DNA of 18,501 bases from SZAS-18 sp031370675 (GTDB lineage: Bacteria; Verrucomicrobiota; Verrucomicrobiia; Chthoniobacterales; SZAS-18). The position numbers were made by a program, and so were the translations under genes. The stretch spans positions 1 to 18,501 of the forward strand of contig JANMQT010000072.1 in NCBI GenBank assembly GCA_031370675.1. The letters run 5' to 3'. The notes under the pieces are model-generated. The model searched no databases, was not told the DNA's origin, and saw only the letters and a program-made list of their open reading frames with translations. Positions 7,956 to 15,757 of this stretch are shown here, piece after piece. Each line of letters begins with the position of its first letter. The stretch's first letter is position 1.

Positions 7956-9320
7956 TCATTCTGGCTCGGAGGCCGGGTCATGCGTCTCGCGCAGCCAAGC
8001 GAGCGCGGCCTCGCGATCGGCAAACCCGCCTTCGAGCTGGCGGTTTTGGGCCGACTCGAGGATCGCCTTGAATTCCGGACCGGGCTTCAGCCCGAGCTGA
8101 ATCAAGTCGTGACCCGTAACCAACGGTTTCGGAATCAGCGGCTCGCTTGAGAACTCCACCTGTTTCGCCTGCAGAAATTCGTAGTTGTCGAGCATGGCGT
8201 GGCTGCCGAGGCAATCGGCCCGGTGCAGCTCGAGCTCGTCGCCGAAACCCGGCCGCGCGAGGAAGCGCTTCAGCTTCGAAACGCGCATGCGCTGGACATC
8301 CTTGAAGGCCATGTGATTTCGCACGGCCTCGGTCGTAGCCTCGATTTCGTCGTTCGAAAACCGCAGGCGGCGCATGATCTCGGCCGTCATCTCGGCCCCG
8401 ATGTGCTCGTGGCCGTTGAAGCGGATGCGTCCGCCGTCCTCCAGATCCACCCGCGCGCAGGCCGGCTTGCCGATGTCGTGAAACAACGCGCCCAGCGCGA
8501 GAGGCACCGACACCGTCTCCGCCGGCAGCAGTGAAAGCACGAGCCGCGTGTGCACAAAGACATCGCCCTCCGGATGGAATTGCGGCGGCTGTGCGCAGCC
8601 CTTCAGCGCCGCGAGCTCGGGCAACACCTCTTTCATCAGCCCGCTGGCATCGAGTAGATCCCAGCCGCGCACGCGCGTCGGAGCGGTGAAAATCTTGACG
8701 AGTTCATCGCGAATTCGCTCCGGACTGATCGCGTGAATCTCGCCGGCCGCCACCCGGACCGCGTCCCATGTCGCGGGGTCGATCTCGAAATCGAGCGTGG
8801 CGGCGAACCGCACCGCCCGCAGCATCCGCAACCGATCCTCCGCGAATCGCGCAGTGGGATCACCGATCGCCCGCAAGACCTTCGCGGAAAGATCGGACCT
8901 ACCGCCCACGTAATCGATGACTTCACCAGTACCATTGGCGGCCAGGGGGTCAAAGAACATCCCGTTCACGGTGAAATCGCGACGGGCGGCGTCCTCGCGT
9001 GCGTTCGTGAACCGCACGGTCTCCGGCCGGCGCCCGTCGAGGTAGATGCCGTCCGCCCGGAAACTGGCTACTTCCAGCGAGTGACCCCCCTCCAGCACGA
9101 CGACCACCCCGAAATGTGCCCCCACGGCGACGTGTCGGGGAAAAACGCGCTGGACGGCCGCCGGTTCGGCATCGGTGGCCACGTCGAAGTCCTGGGGTTC
9201 CTTCCCGAGCAGCATGTCGCGCACGCACCCGCCCGCGAAATAGGCCGTAAACCCCGCCTCCCGCAGCCTGCGAACGACGCTGCGGGCGGCAGCTTCCAAG
9301 GGGGTAGGGACGGGGTTCAC
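7956..9320 (-). CDS. cca: CCA-adding tRNA nucleotidyltransferase with HD domain
   Basis: A 454-residue class II nucleotidyltransferase that builds or repairs the 3' CCA of tRNAs in the cytoplasm. The start is GTG 9320; no other start lies upstream in frame. The head domain shows FAGGCVRDMLLGK (29-40), catalytic DFD at 44-46, the RRDFTVNG motif (113-120) and RFAEDRLRMLRAVRFA (158-173), which belongs to the nucleotide-selecting neck. A metal HD phosphohydrolase domain follows, with H257, HD281-282 (LFHDIGKP) and H304/H306. Poly(A) polymerase I is a close relative; its long basic C-terminal tail is absent here, which favours CCA addition. The gene stands alone, divergent from phoB and convergent with the anti-sigma gene. 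Confidence 0.88.
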   Translation of the reverse strand: MNPVPTPLEAAARSVVRRLREAGFTAYFAGGCVRDMLLGKEPQDFDVATDAEPAAVQRVFPRHVAVGAHFGVVVVLEGGHSLEVASFRADGIYLDGRRPETVRFTNAREDAARRDFTVNGMFFDPLAANGTGEVIDYVGGRSDLSAKVLRAIGDPTARFAEDRLRMLRAVRFAATLDFEIDPATWDAVRVAAGEIHAISPERIRDELVKIFTAPTRVRGWDLLDASGLMKEVLPELAALKGCAQPPQFHPEGDVFVHTRLVLSLLPAETVSVPLALGALFHDIGKPACARVDLEDGGRIRFNGHEHIGAEMTAEIMRRLRFSNDEIEATTEAVRNHMAFKDVQRMRVSKLKRFLARPGFGDELELHRADCLGSHAMLDNYEFLQAKQVEFSSEPLIPKPLVTGHDLIQLGLKPGPEFKAILESAQNRQLEGGFADREAALAWLRETHDPASEPE

Positions 9321-9370
9321 GTCGGAAGGGTAAGCCCGACCGAAAAAAAACCAAAAAATCGTCTGACAAT

Positions 9371-9400
9371 TTGAACGGGGCCCATGGCTCCGGGTCTAAT
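9371..9400 (+). promoter_or_regulatory. Possible promoter in the phoB leader
   Basis: TTGAAC (9371-9376) and TCTAAT (9395-9400) are 18 bp apart and read as a sigma-70-like -35/-10 pair (4 of 6 and 5 of 6 consensus bases). A start near 9407 would produce an RNA that enters the terminator-like hairpin at once. Similar elements occur before htrA. Confidence 0.4.
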
Positions 9401-9416
9401 CTATCAGGTTAAGGTG

Positions 9417-9480
9417 ATTCGGGTCCGCGCACGTTTGCTTCGTGAGATTCCTTGGCGTGCGCGGCCCGAATTGTTTTTTG
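9417..9480 (+). terminator. Terminator-like hairpin upstream of phoB (attenuator or small-RNA end)
   Basis: Arms 9417-9433 and 9456-9471 form 16 base pairs with a single bulged T9424, around a 22-nt loop, followed by TG and a six-T run (9474-9479). This is a full intrinsic-terminator design for the plus strand. Yet the nearest plus-strand gene upstream ends at 7839, with the antisense cca gene in between. It may therefore attenuate phoBR transcription, end a short RNA started at about 9407, or stop antisense transcription of cca. Confidence 0.65.
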
Positions 9481-9494
9481 TCGGGGCGTTGCCT

Positions 9495-9527
9495 CTGTAG
9501 ACAGGCTTGTCACAGAAAATTCACTTG
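9495..9527 (+). promoter_or_regulatory. Possible Pho-box-like 11-bp phased repeats
   Basis: Three consecutive 11-mers begin CTGTAGA, CTTGTCA and AAATTCA, echoing the CTGTCAT-type 7-mers with 4-bp spacers of PhoB boxes. They end 33 nt before the phoB start, where autoregulation by PhoB would act. The match is degenerate and the call tentative. Confidence 0.25.
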
Positions 9528-9560
9528 GTCCGGCCGCGGGCTGGACGAACTCTGCGGGCC

Positions 9561-10241
9561 ATGGGTGCCACCATTCTCATCGTCGATGACGAGCCGGACG
9601 TAGCCGACCTTTTGAAATACCACCTGCAAAAGGCGGGTTATCAGACCCTGGTGGCCGGCGACGGCGCCCGCGCGCTTGAAATCGCCCGCCGTGCGCGACC
9701 GGAAGCCATCGTGCTCGACTTGATGTTGCCCGGCATGAGCGGTCTCGAGGTTTGCCGCGAGCTGCGCAAGAACCCAAACACCGCCCGACTCGGCATCCTG
9801 ATGCTGACCGCCAAGGGCCAGCCCACCGAGCGCATTTCCGGCCTCGAAACCGGCGCCGACGACTACGTCACGAAGCCCTTCAGCCCGAAGGAAGTGGTCC
9901 TCCGGGTCCAGGCCCTCGTCCGCCGGTCGCAAGCCGCGCGCGAAGGCGGCGGGATCGTGGAAAGCGGTGACATCCGGATCGACAAGGGCGCGTTTGAAAT
10001 CATGCTTTCAGGCGCCCGGCTCGAATTGACGACCACCGAATTCAAATTGCTCTGCCTGCTGGTCGAGCGCCGTGGCCGCGTGCAATCGCGCGACGTGCTG
10101 CTCAAGGATGTCTGGGGCTATGAGAATTCCATCGACACGCGGACGGTCGACACGCACATCCGACGGCTGCGCGAGAAGCTGGGCGGCAGTGCCGAGCGAA
10201 TTGAGACGTTGCGTGGGGAAGGCTATCGATTCGCGGCGTGA
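9561..10241 (+). CDS. phoB: OmpR/PhoB-family response regulator
   Basis: A 226-residue regulator. Start taken at ATG 9561 (MGATILIVDDE), since the receiver domain begins immediately; an in-frame start at 9507 would add 18 Arg-rich residues. The receiver domain (about 3-118) has acidic D9/D10, phospho-acceptor D53 in VLDLMLPG, T83 and K105 (TKPF). The winged-helix DNA-binding domain (about 134-225) shows LTTTEFKLLCLLVERRGRVQ and the recognition region TRTVDTHIRRLREKL, ending GEGYRFAA. With the PhoR-like kinase gene 80 nt downstream it forms a two-component pair. PhoB assignment rests on similarity of the pair; phosphate genes (pst, phoU) are not in the window, so the phosphate role is inferred. 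Confidence 0.88.
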   Translation: MGATILIVDDEPDVADLLKYHLQKAGYQTLVAGDGARALEIARRARPEAIVLDLMLPGMSGLEVCRELRKNPNTARLGILMLTAKGQPTERISGLETGADDYVTKPFSPKEVVLRVQALVRRSQAAREGGGIVESGDIRIDKGAFEIMLSGARLELTTTEFKLLCLLVERRGRVQSRDVLLKDVWGYENSIDTRTVDTHIRRLREKLGGSAERIETLRGEGYRFAA

Positions 10242-10321
10242 TGGGGTGGCGCGTTTCGGGCGTGCCGTGAAGCGCTGCGAGGGCTAGAAGAGATTAGTCG
10301 GTTCGCCGCTGCTGTTTCCCG

Positions 10322-11671
10322 ATGAATGCATCTTCGCCGTTGGACCTTGCCGAGATCCTGCTGCTCGCCGTGGCGGTGGTGGTCGTGGCGCTGGTTTTTC
10401 GCTGGTGGTGGCGTCGCGTCTGGGTGCCCGCGCGTGCCTTGCGCGGCGCCATCCGGGAACTGGCGGATGGCCGGCCGCCGGACTCGGCCGCTTTGCTTGC
10501 GCTGAAAGGCCCGTGGCGGGAGGTCGCGGGCAATCTGGCGCGGGCCGGCGAGCGCGCGCGCGGCATGGTCAGCCAGCTCGATGATGAAACCCTGAACCTC
10601 CGCACCATCCTCGAGAGCCTGACCGAGGGCGTGCTGATCGTGGACACCGCGCAGGTCATCCACTCGGCCAACACGCGGTTCGAGCGCATGTTTGAATTGA
10701 AGTCGCCGCCGCTGGGTCGCTCGGTGCTCGAGATTTTTCGCGACGGCGAACTGCGTGGCGCCATCGCCCGGGCCATCACGGGAGAGCCGACGATCCGCGA
10801 AATCACGCTCGAGACGCGCGGTCCGGACGGCCGCTACGCGCCGAAGCACTTCGATCTCGCCACGGTCGGATTGCGTCCGGTGGGAGCGGAGCGGCCGGTC
10901 GGCGCCATCGCGGTGTTTCACGATATCAGCGCGCTCAAGGCGCTCGAGTCCGTCCGCCGCGAGTTTGTCGCGAACGTCTCGCACGAATTGCGCACGCCCA
11001 TGTCGATCATCAACGGTTACCTCGAAACGCTGCTCGACGCGGGCGCCCTCGACGATCGCGCCATGACCGTGAAGGCGCTTACCGTCATGCAGAAACACGG
11101 GCAGCGGTTGAATCTGCTGGTGGAGGATCTGCTCACGATTTCCACCTTCGAACACGGCCGCGCCGCGCTCCACCTCGCGCCCGTGCCGCTGCTCGTCTGT
11201 CTCCGCAAGGTCGTTGACCGGCTCGAACCCGCCATCGCCGAGAAGCGCGCGCGGATTGATCTCGCGGTCGGGGAGGACTTGGCGGTCGAAGCGGATGCCA
11301 GCCGTCTCGACCAGGTGTTTTTCAATTTGCTGGAAAACGCGCTGAAGTACGGGCCCGCTGCCGGGCTTTCCGTGCGTGTGACCGCCGCCGCCGCGCCGGA
11401 TCAGGTTTCCATCACCGTCGAGGACAACGGCCCGGGCATTGCCGCTTCCGATCTGGCGCACATTTTTGAGCGGTTCTACCGGGTGCACAAGGATCGCTCG
11501 CGCGACGCGGGCGGCACCGGGCTGGGGCTTTCCATCGTCAAACACATCGTCCAGTCGCACGGCGGACGCGTCACGGTGGAGAGTGAGCTGGGCCGCGGAG
11601 CGGCCTTTCACGTGCACCTTCCGGCGCGCGCGCAGCCGCTGTCCGCCGCGGTCCGCAATGACCTTGCGTAG
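10322..11671 (+). CDS. phoR: PhoR-like sensor histidine kinase
   Basis: A 449-residue membrane kinase from ATG 10322. One N-terminal membrane segment (about 9-27) is followed by the Trp/Arg-rich RWWWRRVW and no sizeable periplasmic sensor, as in PhoR proteins that sense through Pst/PhoU. A PAS-like domain spans about 92-205 (ILESLTEGVLIVDTAQVI to GAIAVFHDIS). The phospho-acceptor is H221 in FVANVSHELRTP, with the dimerisation helices to about 280. The ATPase domain has the N box NLLENALKYG (335-344), G1 DNGPGI (368-373), F box FERFYR (382-387) and G2 GGTGLGL (397-403). All catalytic motifs are intact, so it should phosphorylate the regulator encoded just upstream. The guanine deaminase gene follows after 30 nt and may be co-transcribed. 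Confidence 0.9.
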   Translation: MNASSPLDLAEILLLAVAVVVVALVFRWWWRRVWVPARALRGAIRELADGRPPDSAALLALKGPWREVAGNLARAGERARGMVSQLDDETLNLRTILESLTEGVLIVDTAQVIHSANTRFERMFELKSPPLGRSVLEIFRDGELRGAIARAITGEPTIREITLETRGPDGRYAPKHFDLATVGLRPVGAERPVGAIAVFHDISALKALESVRREFVANVSHELRTPMSIINGYLETLLDAGALDDRAMTVKALTVMQKHGQRLNLLVEDLLTISTFEHGRAALHLAPVPLLVCLRKVVDRLEPAIAEKRARIDLAVGEDLAVEADASRLDQVFFNLLENALKYGPAAGLSVRVTAAAAPDQVSITVEDNGPGIAASDLAHIFERFYRVHKDRSRDAGGTGLGLSIVKHIVQSHGGRVTVESELGRGAAFHVHLPARAQPLSAAVRNDLA

Positions 11672-11701
11672 GGCCCGGTTTCTCCGCAAGATGCGCGGAC
11701 G

Positions 11702-13099
11702 ATGGCTCCACCTGCCCCTGGCGGCGTTGAATGGCTCGGGCTGCGCGGCCATCTGATCGACGCACCGATCTTCGGTCAGCTCCGCTCGTGGCGTGAGGGA
11801 GCCGTGCTCATCGACCCCGCGACCGGTCGCATCGCGGAAATCGGCGACTTTGGCCTGCTCAAGCGCCGGCATCGTCCGCACGTGGTCCGCTGGGTCGGCG
11901 AACCGCATCATCTCATCATCCCCGGTCTCGTCGACACGCACACGCACCTGCCGCAATATCCGGCGGTCGCGCGCGGCGAGGGCGAGCTGCTGCCGTGGTT
12001 GCGGCAATCCATCTTTCCGCTGGAGCGCGATTTCTCAAAGCCGCGCGCGCAACTGCAGGCGCCGTTGTTCTACTTCGACCTTGCCCGGCACGGCACGACC
12101 GCCGCGATGGTGTACTCCGCCATCTACGAGGACAGTACGGACTATGCATTCGAGGCCGCCGCAGCCAGCGGACTGCGCATCGCGCTGGGCAAAGTGATGA
12201 TGGACGTCGCGTCGTACGGCCCGCTGCAGCCGAAGAAAATCCTGTCGGTTTCGCTGCTCGAAAGTGAAACGCTCTGCCGGAAATGGCACGGCGCGAATGA
12301 TGGCCTGTTGCAATACGTCTTCAGTCCGCGTTTTGCGGTGAGTTGCAGTGAACGTTTGATGCGCGGCGCAGGCGAACTCGCGAAGCAATACGGCACCGCC
12401 ATCCAGACGCACCTCGCCGAAAACGTCGGCGAAATCGAAAAGGTGCGATACCAGTTCACCTGGTCGACCGACTACACCGACATCTACGAGAAATGCGGGC
12501 TCGTTACGCCGCGCTCGGTCTTTGGACACTGTATTCATCTGCTGCCGCGTGAGATCGCGGCGCTGGCCGCGGCGGGCGCGAAGATTGCGCATTGCCCGAC
12601 CTCGAATCTCTATCTCGGCAGTGGCATCATGCCGTTCGATCGGCTCAGCGCGGCGGGTCTCTGCATCGGACTCGGCTCCGACGTGGCGGCCGGTCCGGAA
12701 CTGAATCTATGGACCGTGATGCGCTCGGCCATCGAGAGCCAGCGCGCGCGATCGTTCTACGAACGTGATGTCAAACCGCTCAAGATCGCGGACGTGTTTC
12801 ATCTTGCGACGCAGGCGGGAGCAGAAGTGCTGGGTGCGGGGAAGTCGATCGGCTCGTTCGACGCCGGCAAGGATGCCGACCTGACCGTCATCGATGTAGA
12901 GTCGCTGCTTCCTTATGGCCGCAGTGGCTTCCCGCGGATGAGCGAACTCTCGCCTCAGGATCTCATCGCGCTCTGCGTCTACCGCGGCGGCCCCGCGGCA
13001 ACGGTTGCGACCTACGTGCGTGGTCGGAAGGTGTATGGCGCCGGCCAGGCCCCGCCGCCTCACGCCCAACGCCCCGACGCTGACGCGTGCGACATCTAA
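11702..13099 (+). CDS. guaD: Guanine deaminase
   Basis: A 465-residue amidohydrolase from ATG 11702 that converts guanine to xanthine and ammonia (purine salvage or use of purine nitrogen). Diagnostic is PGLVDTHTHLPQYP (74-87), whose H80 and H82 bind zinc, together with VFSPRFAVSCS (206-216), a guanine-deaminase signature. Further likely ligands and active-site residues are H237 (QTHLAE), H276 or H279 (GHCIHL) and D327 (GLGSDVAAG). The C-terminal β-sandwich (about 384-450; GSFDAGKDADLTVID) is typical of the family. The length fits bacterial GuaD. The gene begins 30 nt after phoR, and no transcription signal is visible between them. Its stop lies only 3 nt from the stop of the convergent rlmI gene. 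Confidence 0.88.
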   Translation: MAPPAPGGVEWLGLRGHLIDAPIFGQLRSWREGAVLIDPATGRIAEIGDFGLLKRRHRPHVVRWVGEPHHLIIPGLVDTHTHLPQYPAVARGEGELLPWLRQSIFPLERDFSKPRAQLQAPLFYFDLARHGTTAAMVYSAIYEDSTDYAFEAAAASGLRIALGKVMMDVASYGPLQPKKILSVSLLESETLCRKWHGANDGLLQYVFSPRFAVSCSERLMRGAGELAKQYGTAIQTHLAENVGEIEKVRYQFTWSTDYTDIYEKCGLVTPRSVFGHCIHLLPREIAALAAAGAKIAHCPTSNLYLGSGIMPFDRLSAAGLCIGLGSDVAAGPELNLWTVMRSAIESQRARSFYERDVKPLKIADVFHLATQAGAEVLGAGKSIGSFDAGKDADLTVIDVESLLPYGRSGFPRMSELSPQDLIALCVYRGGPAATVATYVRGRKVYGAGQAPPPHAQRPDADACDI

Positions 13100-13102
13100 A
13101 TT

Positions 13103-14278
13103 TCAGCGCCCGGGCAGCAATTCGAATAGGTAGCCGTGGAGATATTCGGTCTCCGGCATCCACAGCATCACCGGATGGTCCGCCGCTTGCGGGTAGCGCT
13201 CGATGACGCGCAGCGCGCGTTTGGCGTCGAGTGAGGCCTCGGAAACCATCGCGCGAAAATGCCCGTCCCCGATGTGGTGCGAGCAACTGAACGTCGCGAG
13301 GGATCCGCCGGGCGCGAGCATCTTCAGCGCGCGCAGGTGCAGCTCCTTGTAACCGCGCAACGCGTCGGTGACGTTTCCCTTGCCCTTGGTGAACGACGGC
13401 GGATCGAGGATGATCAAGTCGTACTGCGCGTTCCGCTTTTCCTCGCCGGCCAGGAAATCGAACGCGTTGACCTCATGCCACGTGATCGCGGCAGCGAGCT
13501 CGTTGCGTTCCGCCTGCCGCTTGCCGTGCGCCACCGCTTCGCCGCTGATTTCCACCGCTACCACGGAGGTTGCGCCGGCGCGCGCACAAGCGAGCGCGAA
13601 AGAACCGGCATTGCTGAAACAATCGAGCACGCGCTTACCCACCGCACGGCGCGCGACCGCCGCGTAGTTGGATGCCTGGTCGAGGTAAAATCCGGTCTTT
13701 TGCCCGTGAAGCGGATCGACCAGAAGTCGCAAGCCAGCGATTTCCATTTCGATCTCTCCCGGTTCGGGCCCATGCAGCATGCCTGTGATCGACTCGAGAC
13801 CTTCCGGCTTGCGCCCGGGCGCGTCGTTGCGCTCGACGATGCAGCGCGGCGCGAGGATTTCCTTCAGCGCGGCGACGACGAGCGGCTTCGCACGGTCCAT
13901 CGCGAGCGTGAGCGTCTGGAGCACCGTGGCGTCGCCGTAACGATCCACGATTACGCCCGGCAGCCCGTCGCTTTCACTCCAGACGAGGCGGCCTGCCACC
14001 TGCGCGAGTCCGCGTTCGGTGCGGTAATCCACGGCCTGGCGGATCCGGCGCAGGAAGAAATCGGCGTCGAGGTCCTGCCGCTGCCGTGAGAAGCGGCGCG
14101 CGATGATCTGCGATTTCGAATTGTAAATCGCGCTGCCGAGCAGGCGATCCTTCCCATCCTTCAACGAGACAACGTCGCCGTCGTGGATCTCACCGAAGGT
14201 TTTCTGCACCTCGCTCGCATAGACCCAGTCGTGGCCGTGCAAGATGCGCGAGCGGGGACGAATGATCAGGCCGGGCAT
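13103..14278 (-). CDS. rlmI: 23S rRNA cytosine-C5 methyltransferase RlmI-like
   Basis: A 391-residue class I SAM methyltransferase from ATG 14278. An N-terminal PUA RNA-binding domain (about 2-75; GHDWVYASEV, GDVVSLKD, LGSAIYN) is followed by the EEHEE-type domain (about 96-180) and a Rossmann catalytic domain (about 185-390). That domain carries motif I VLDCFSNAGSFALACARAGA (217-236), motif IV LDPPSF (291-296) and the catalytic-Cys motif SCSHH (331-335). The architecture matches RlmI, which makes m5C1962 in E. coli 23S rRNA; related RlmK/L-type enzymes differ in domain make-up. The exact target base here is inferred. A CT-rich leader with the 7-bp repeats sits just upstream, and no Shine-Dalgarno is seen. 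kamA lies upstream on the same strand but is closed off by a terminator. Confidence 0.87.
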   Translation of the reverse strand: MPGLIIRPRSRILHGHDWVYASEVQKTFGEIHDGDVVSLKDGKDRLLGSAIYNSKSQIIARRFSRQRQDLDADFFLRRIRQAVDYRTERGLAQVAGRLVWSESDGLPGVIVDRYGDATVLQTLTLAMDRAKPLVVAALKEILAPRCIVERNDAPGRKPEGLESITGMLHGPEPGEIEMEIAGLRLLVDPLHGQKTGFYLDQASNYAAVARRAVGKRVLDCFSNAGSFALACARAGATSVVAVEISGEAVAHGKRQAERNELAAAITWHEVNAFDFLAGEEKRNAQYDLIILDPPSFTKGKGNVTDALRGYKELHLRALKMLAPGGSLATFSCSHHIGDGHFRAMVSEASLDAKRALRVIERYPQAADHPVMLWMPETEYLHGYLFELLPGR

Positions 14279-14290
14279 GGGGAGAGAAGA

Positions 14291-14318
14291 GTCGAGCGTC
14301 GAGCGACGAGGGTCGAGA
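14291..14318. repeat. Four degenerate 7-bp tandem repeats
   Basis: GTCGAGC, GTCGAGC, GACGAGG and GTCGAGA stand head to tail directly before the rlmI start and after the kamA terminator. The first two copies are identical. The array falls in the rlmI 5' leader, where it reads as a CT/CG-rich strand. Confidence 0.7.
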
Positions 14319-14320
14319 GC

Positions 14321-14356
14321 AAAAGAAACGGCGCGAGGCCGGGAGCCGCGCGCCGT
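14321..14356 (-). terminator. Rho-independent terminator of kamA
   Basis: Read on the minus strand, an 8-bp stem ACGGCGCG/CGCGCCGT continues through one mismatch into a 3-bp GGC/GCC helix with a 5-nt loop. It is followed by TTTCTTTT. It starts 22 nt after the kamA stop codon. Confidence 0.85.
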
Positions 14357-14378
14357 GCAGAGGAGATGGGGCGAGGGC

Positions 14379-15626
14379 TTAGTAATCCCGGATCACGTCC
14401 GTGAGGGTTTCGGCGGGAGGAGCTGGGGTGGGGGCCTTGCCGTTCGGATAGTCCTTCGGCTCGGGATACTCGAAGACGCGGCCCTCGTAATTGCGCAGCA
14501 CCACGCGCTCGCGGTCGTGGTGGAGGATGTAATTCGGGTTCACTGGCACCTTGCCTCCGCCACCGGGCGCATCGATCACAAATTGCGGCACGGCATAGCC
14601 CGTGGTGTGGCCGCGCAGGCCCTCGATGATCTCCACGCCCTTGCGCACGCTGGCCTGGAGGTGCGAGGAGCCTTTGATGAGATCCAGTTGGTAGATGTAG
14701 TACGGCCGCACGCGGCAGCGCAGGAGCTTTTGCACGAGCGCTTTCATCGTCGGCAGATCGTCGTTCACCCCGCGCAGGAGCACGCTCTGGTTCCCGAGCG
14801 GGATACCGGCATCCGCGAGGCGCCCCAGTGCGTCGCGCACCTCGGACGTCAGTTCCTTGGGATGGTTCACGTGCACGCTCATCCAGAGCGGATGGTATTT
14901 TTTCAGCATCGCGCAAAGCTCGGGCGTGATGCGCTGCGGCAGGAAGATGGGCACGCGCGTCCCGATGCGGACGAATTCAATGTGCTCGATTTCGCGCAGA
15001 CGCTGGAGGATGCCCTCGAGCTTGTCGTCGGAGAACAGCAACGGATCGCCGCCCGAGAGCAGCACGTCGCGCACTTCGGTGTGTGCCTTCAGGTACGCGT
15101 AGATTTCCTCGAAGTTCGTGCGGAGCTCCTGCTCGCCCACGCCGCTCACCACGCGGCTGCGGGTGCAATAGCGGCAGTACGCGGCGCAGCGATCCGTAAC
15201 GAGAAACAGCACGCGATCGGGATAGCGATGGACCAGGCCCGGCACCGGCATGTGTTCGTCCTCGCCCACGGGGTCGGACATCTCGAAGGGCGAGACGAGC
15301 GATTCCTCGAAGCGCGGGATGACCTGCCGACGGATGGGGCAGTCGGGATTGTCCCGCTCGATGAGATTGAAGAAGTGCGGCGTGATGGCCAGCGCCAGCT
15401 TGGTCCCGGCCACGGCGACGCCGCCGCGCTCGGAGGGCGTGAGTTCAAGCAACGACTCGAGCTGCTCGAGCGTGGTGACTCGATTCTTCAGCTGCCAGCG
15501 CCAGTTGTTCCAGTCGCTCTCGGCGACACCCGTCCAGTAGCCCGGGGCGGGCGAGGAAAACTTCGCGGACAGAAGTGCTGGAGAAGAAGAAGCCGTCCGG
15601 GGCTCGGACGGCGCAGAGGTGTTCAT
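14379..15626 (-). CDS. kamA: Lysine 2,3-aminomutase (radical SAM, PLP)
   Basis: A 415-residue enzyme from ATG 15626 that interconverts L-lysine and L-β-lysine. The radical-SAM cluster motif is C147-AAY-C151-RY-C154, followed by the conserved Arg156. PLP should bind K359 in DAPGGGGKVP. D352 and D315 (YQLDLIKG) keep the spacing of the two Asp residues (D330, D293) that bind the substrate ε-amino group in the Clostridium subterminale enzyme. This favours lysine over glutamate as substrate. The length with N- and C-terminal extensions fits KamA rather than the shorter EpmB, which acts on EF-P. The β-lysine acetyltransferase ablB is not adjacent, so the product's fate (osmolyte, catabolism or other) is open. 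A consensus -35 TTGACA lies upstream and an intrinsic terminator downstream, making it a single-gene unit. Confidence 0.9.
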   Translation of the reverse strand: MNTSAPSEPRTASSSPALLSAKFSSPAPGYWTGVAESDWNNWRWQLKNRVTTLEQLESLLELTPSERGGVAVAGTKLALAITPHFFNLIERDNPDCPIRRQVIPRFEESLVSPFEMSDPVGEDEHMPVPGLVHRYPDRVLFLVTDRCAAYCRYCTRSRVVSGVGEQELRTNFEEIYAYLKAHTEVRDVLLSGGDPLLFSDDKLEGILQRLREIEHIEFVRIGTRVPIFLPQRITPELCAMLKKYHPLWMSVHVNHPKELTSEVRDALGRLADAGIPLGNQSVLLRGVNDDLPTMKALVQKLLRCRVRPYYIYQLDLIKGSSHLQASVRKGVEIIEGLRGHTTGYAVPQFVIDAPGGGGKVPVNPNYILHHDRERVVLRNYEGRVFEYPEPKDYPNGKAPTPAPPAETLTDVIRDY

Positions 15627-15655
15627 GGTGCGTCTTGGGACGGTGAAGGAACAAA

Positions 15656-15684
15656 ACCATTTAAGGAGATTAAGTAATTGTCAA
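15656..15684 (-). promoter_or_regulatory. Likely kamA promoter
   Basis: On the minus strand a perfect TTGACA (15684 to 15679) is followed after 17 bp by AATGGT, a weak -10. The surrounding 30 bp are unusually AT-rich for this window. The -35 lies about 55 nt upstream of the kamA start. Confidence 0.45.
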
Positions 15685-15727
15685 ACTTACATATCTTGCG
15701 AAATGCCCTATGACAGGGAAGCGGGGA

Positions 15728-15757
15728 TTGAACGCTGTCCGTCCCGGTCGAGTCTAT
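15728..15757 (+). promoter_or_regulatory. Possible htrA promoter (TTGAAC ... GTCTA)
   Basis: TTGAAC (15728-15733) is followed after 18 bp by GTCTAT (15752-15757), about 20 nt before the htrA start. The pair resembles the element before the phoB hairpin (17-bp gap to GTCTAAT). An ECF-type reading (TGAAC/GTCTA) is as plausible as a weak sigma-70 one. Confidence 0.3.

Noticed and set aside
10223..12007. 594-residue minus-strand open frame opposite phoR
   Set aside because: Arg/His/Asp-rich composition typical of antisense frames in GC-rich DNA. The opposite strand carries intact histidine kinase and guanine deaminase motifs.
14291..14318. CRISPR array
   Set aside because: Units are 7 bp with no spacers and no cas genes nearby.
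14244..15677. 477-residue plus-strand open frame opposite kamA
   Set aside because: Shadow frame of kamA; no motif, His/Ala/Arg-rich, while kamA shows its catalytic residues.
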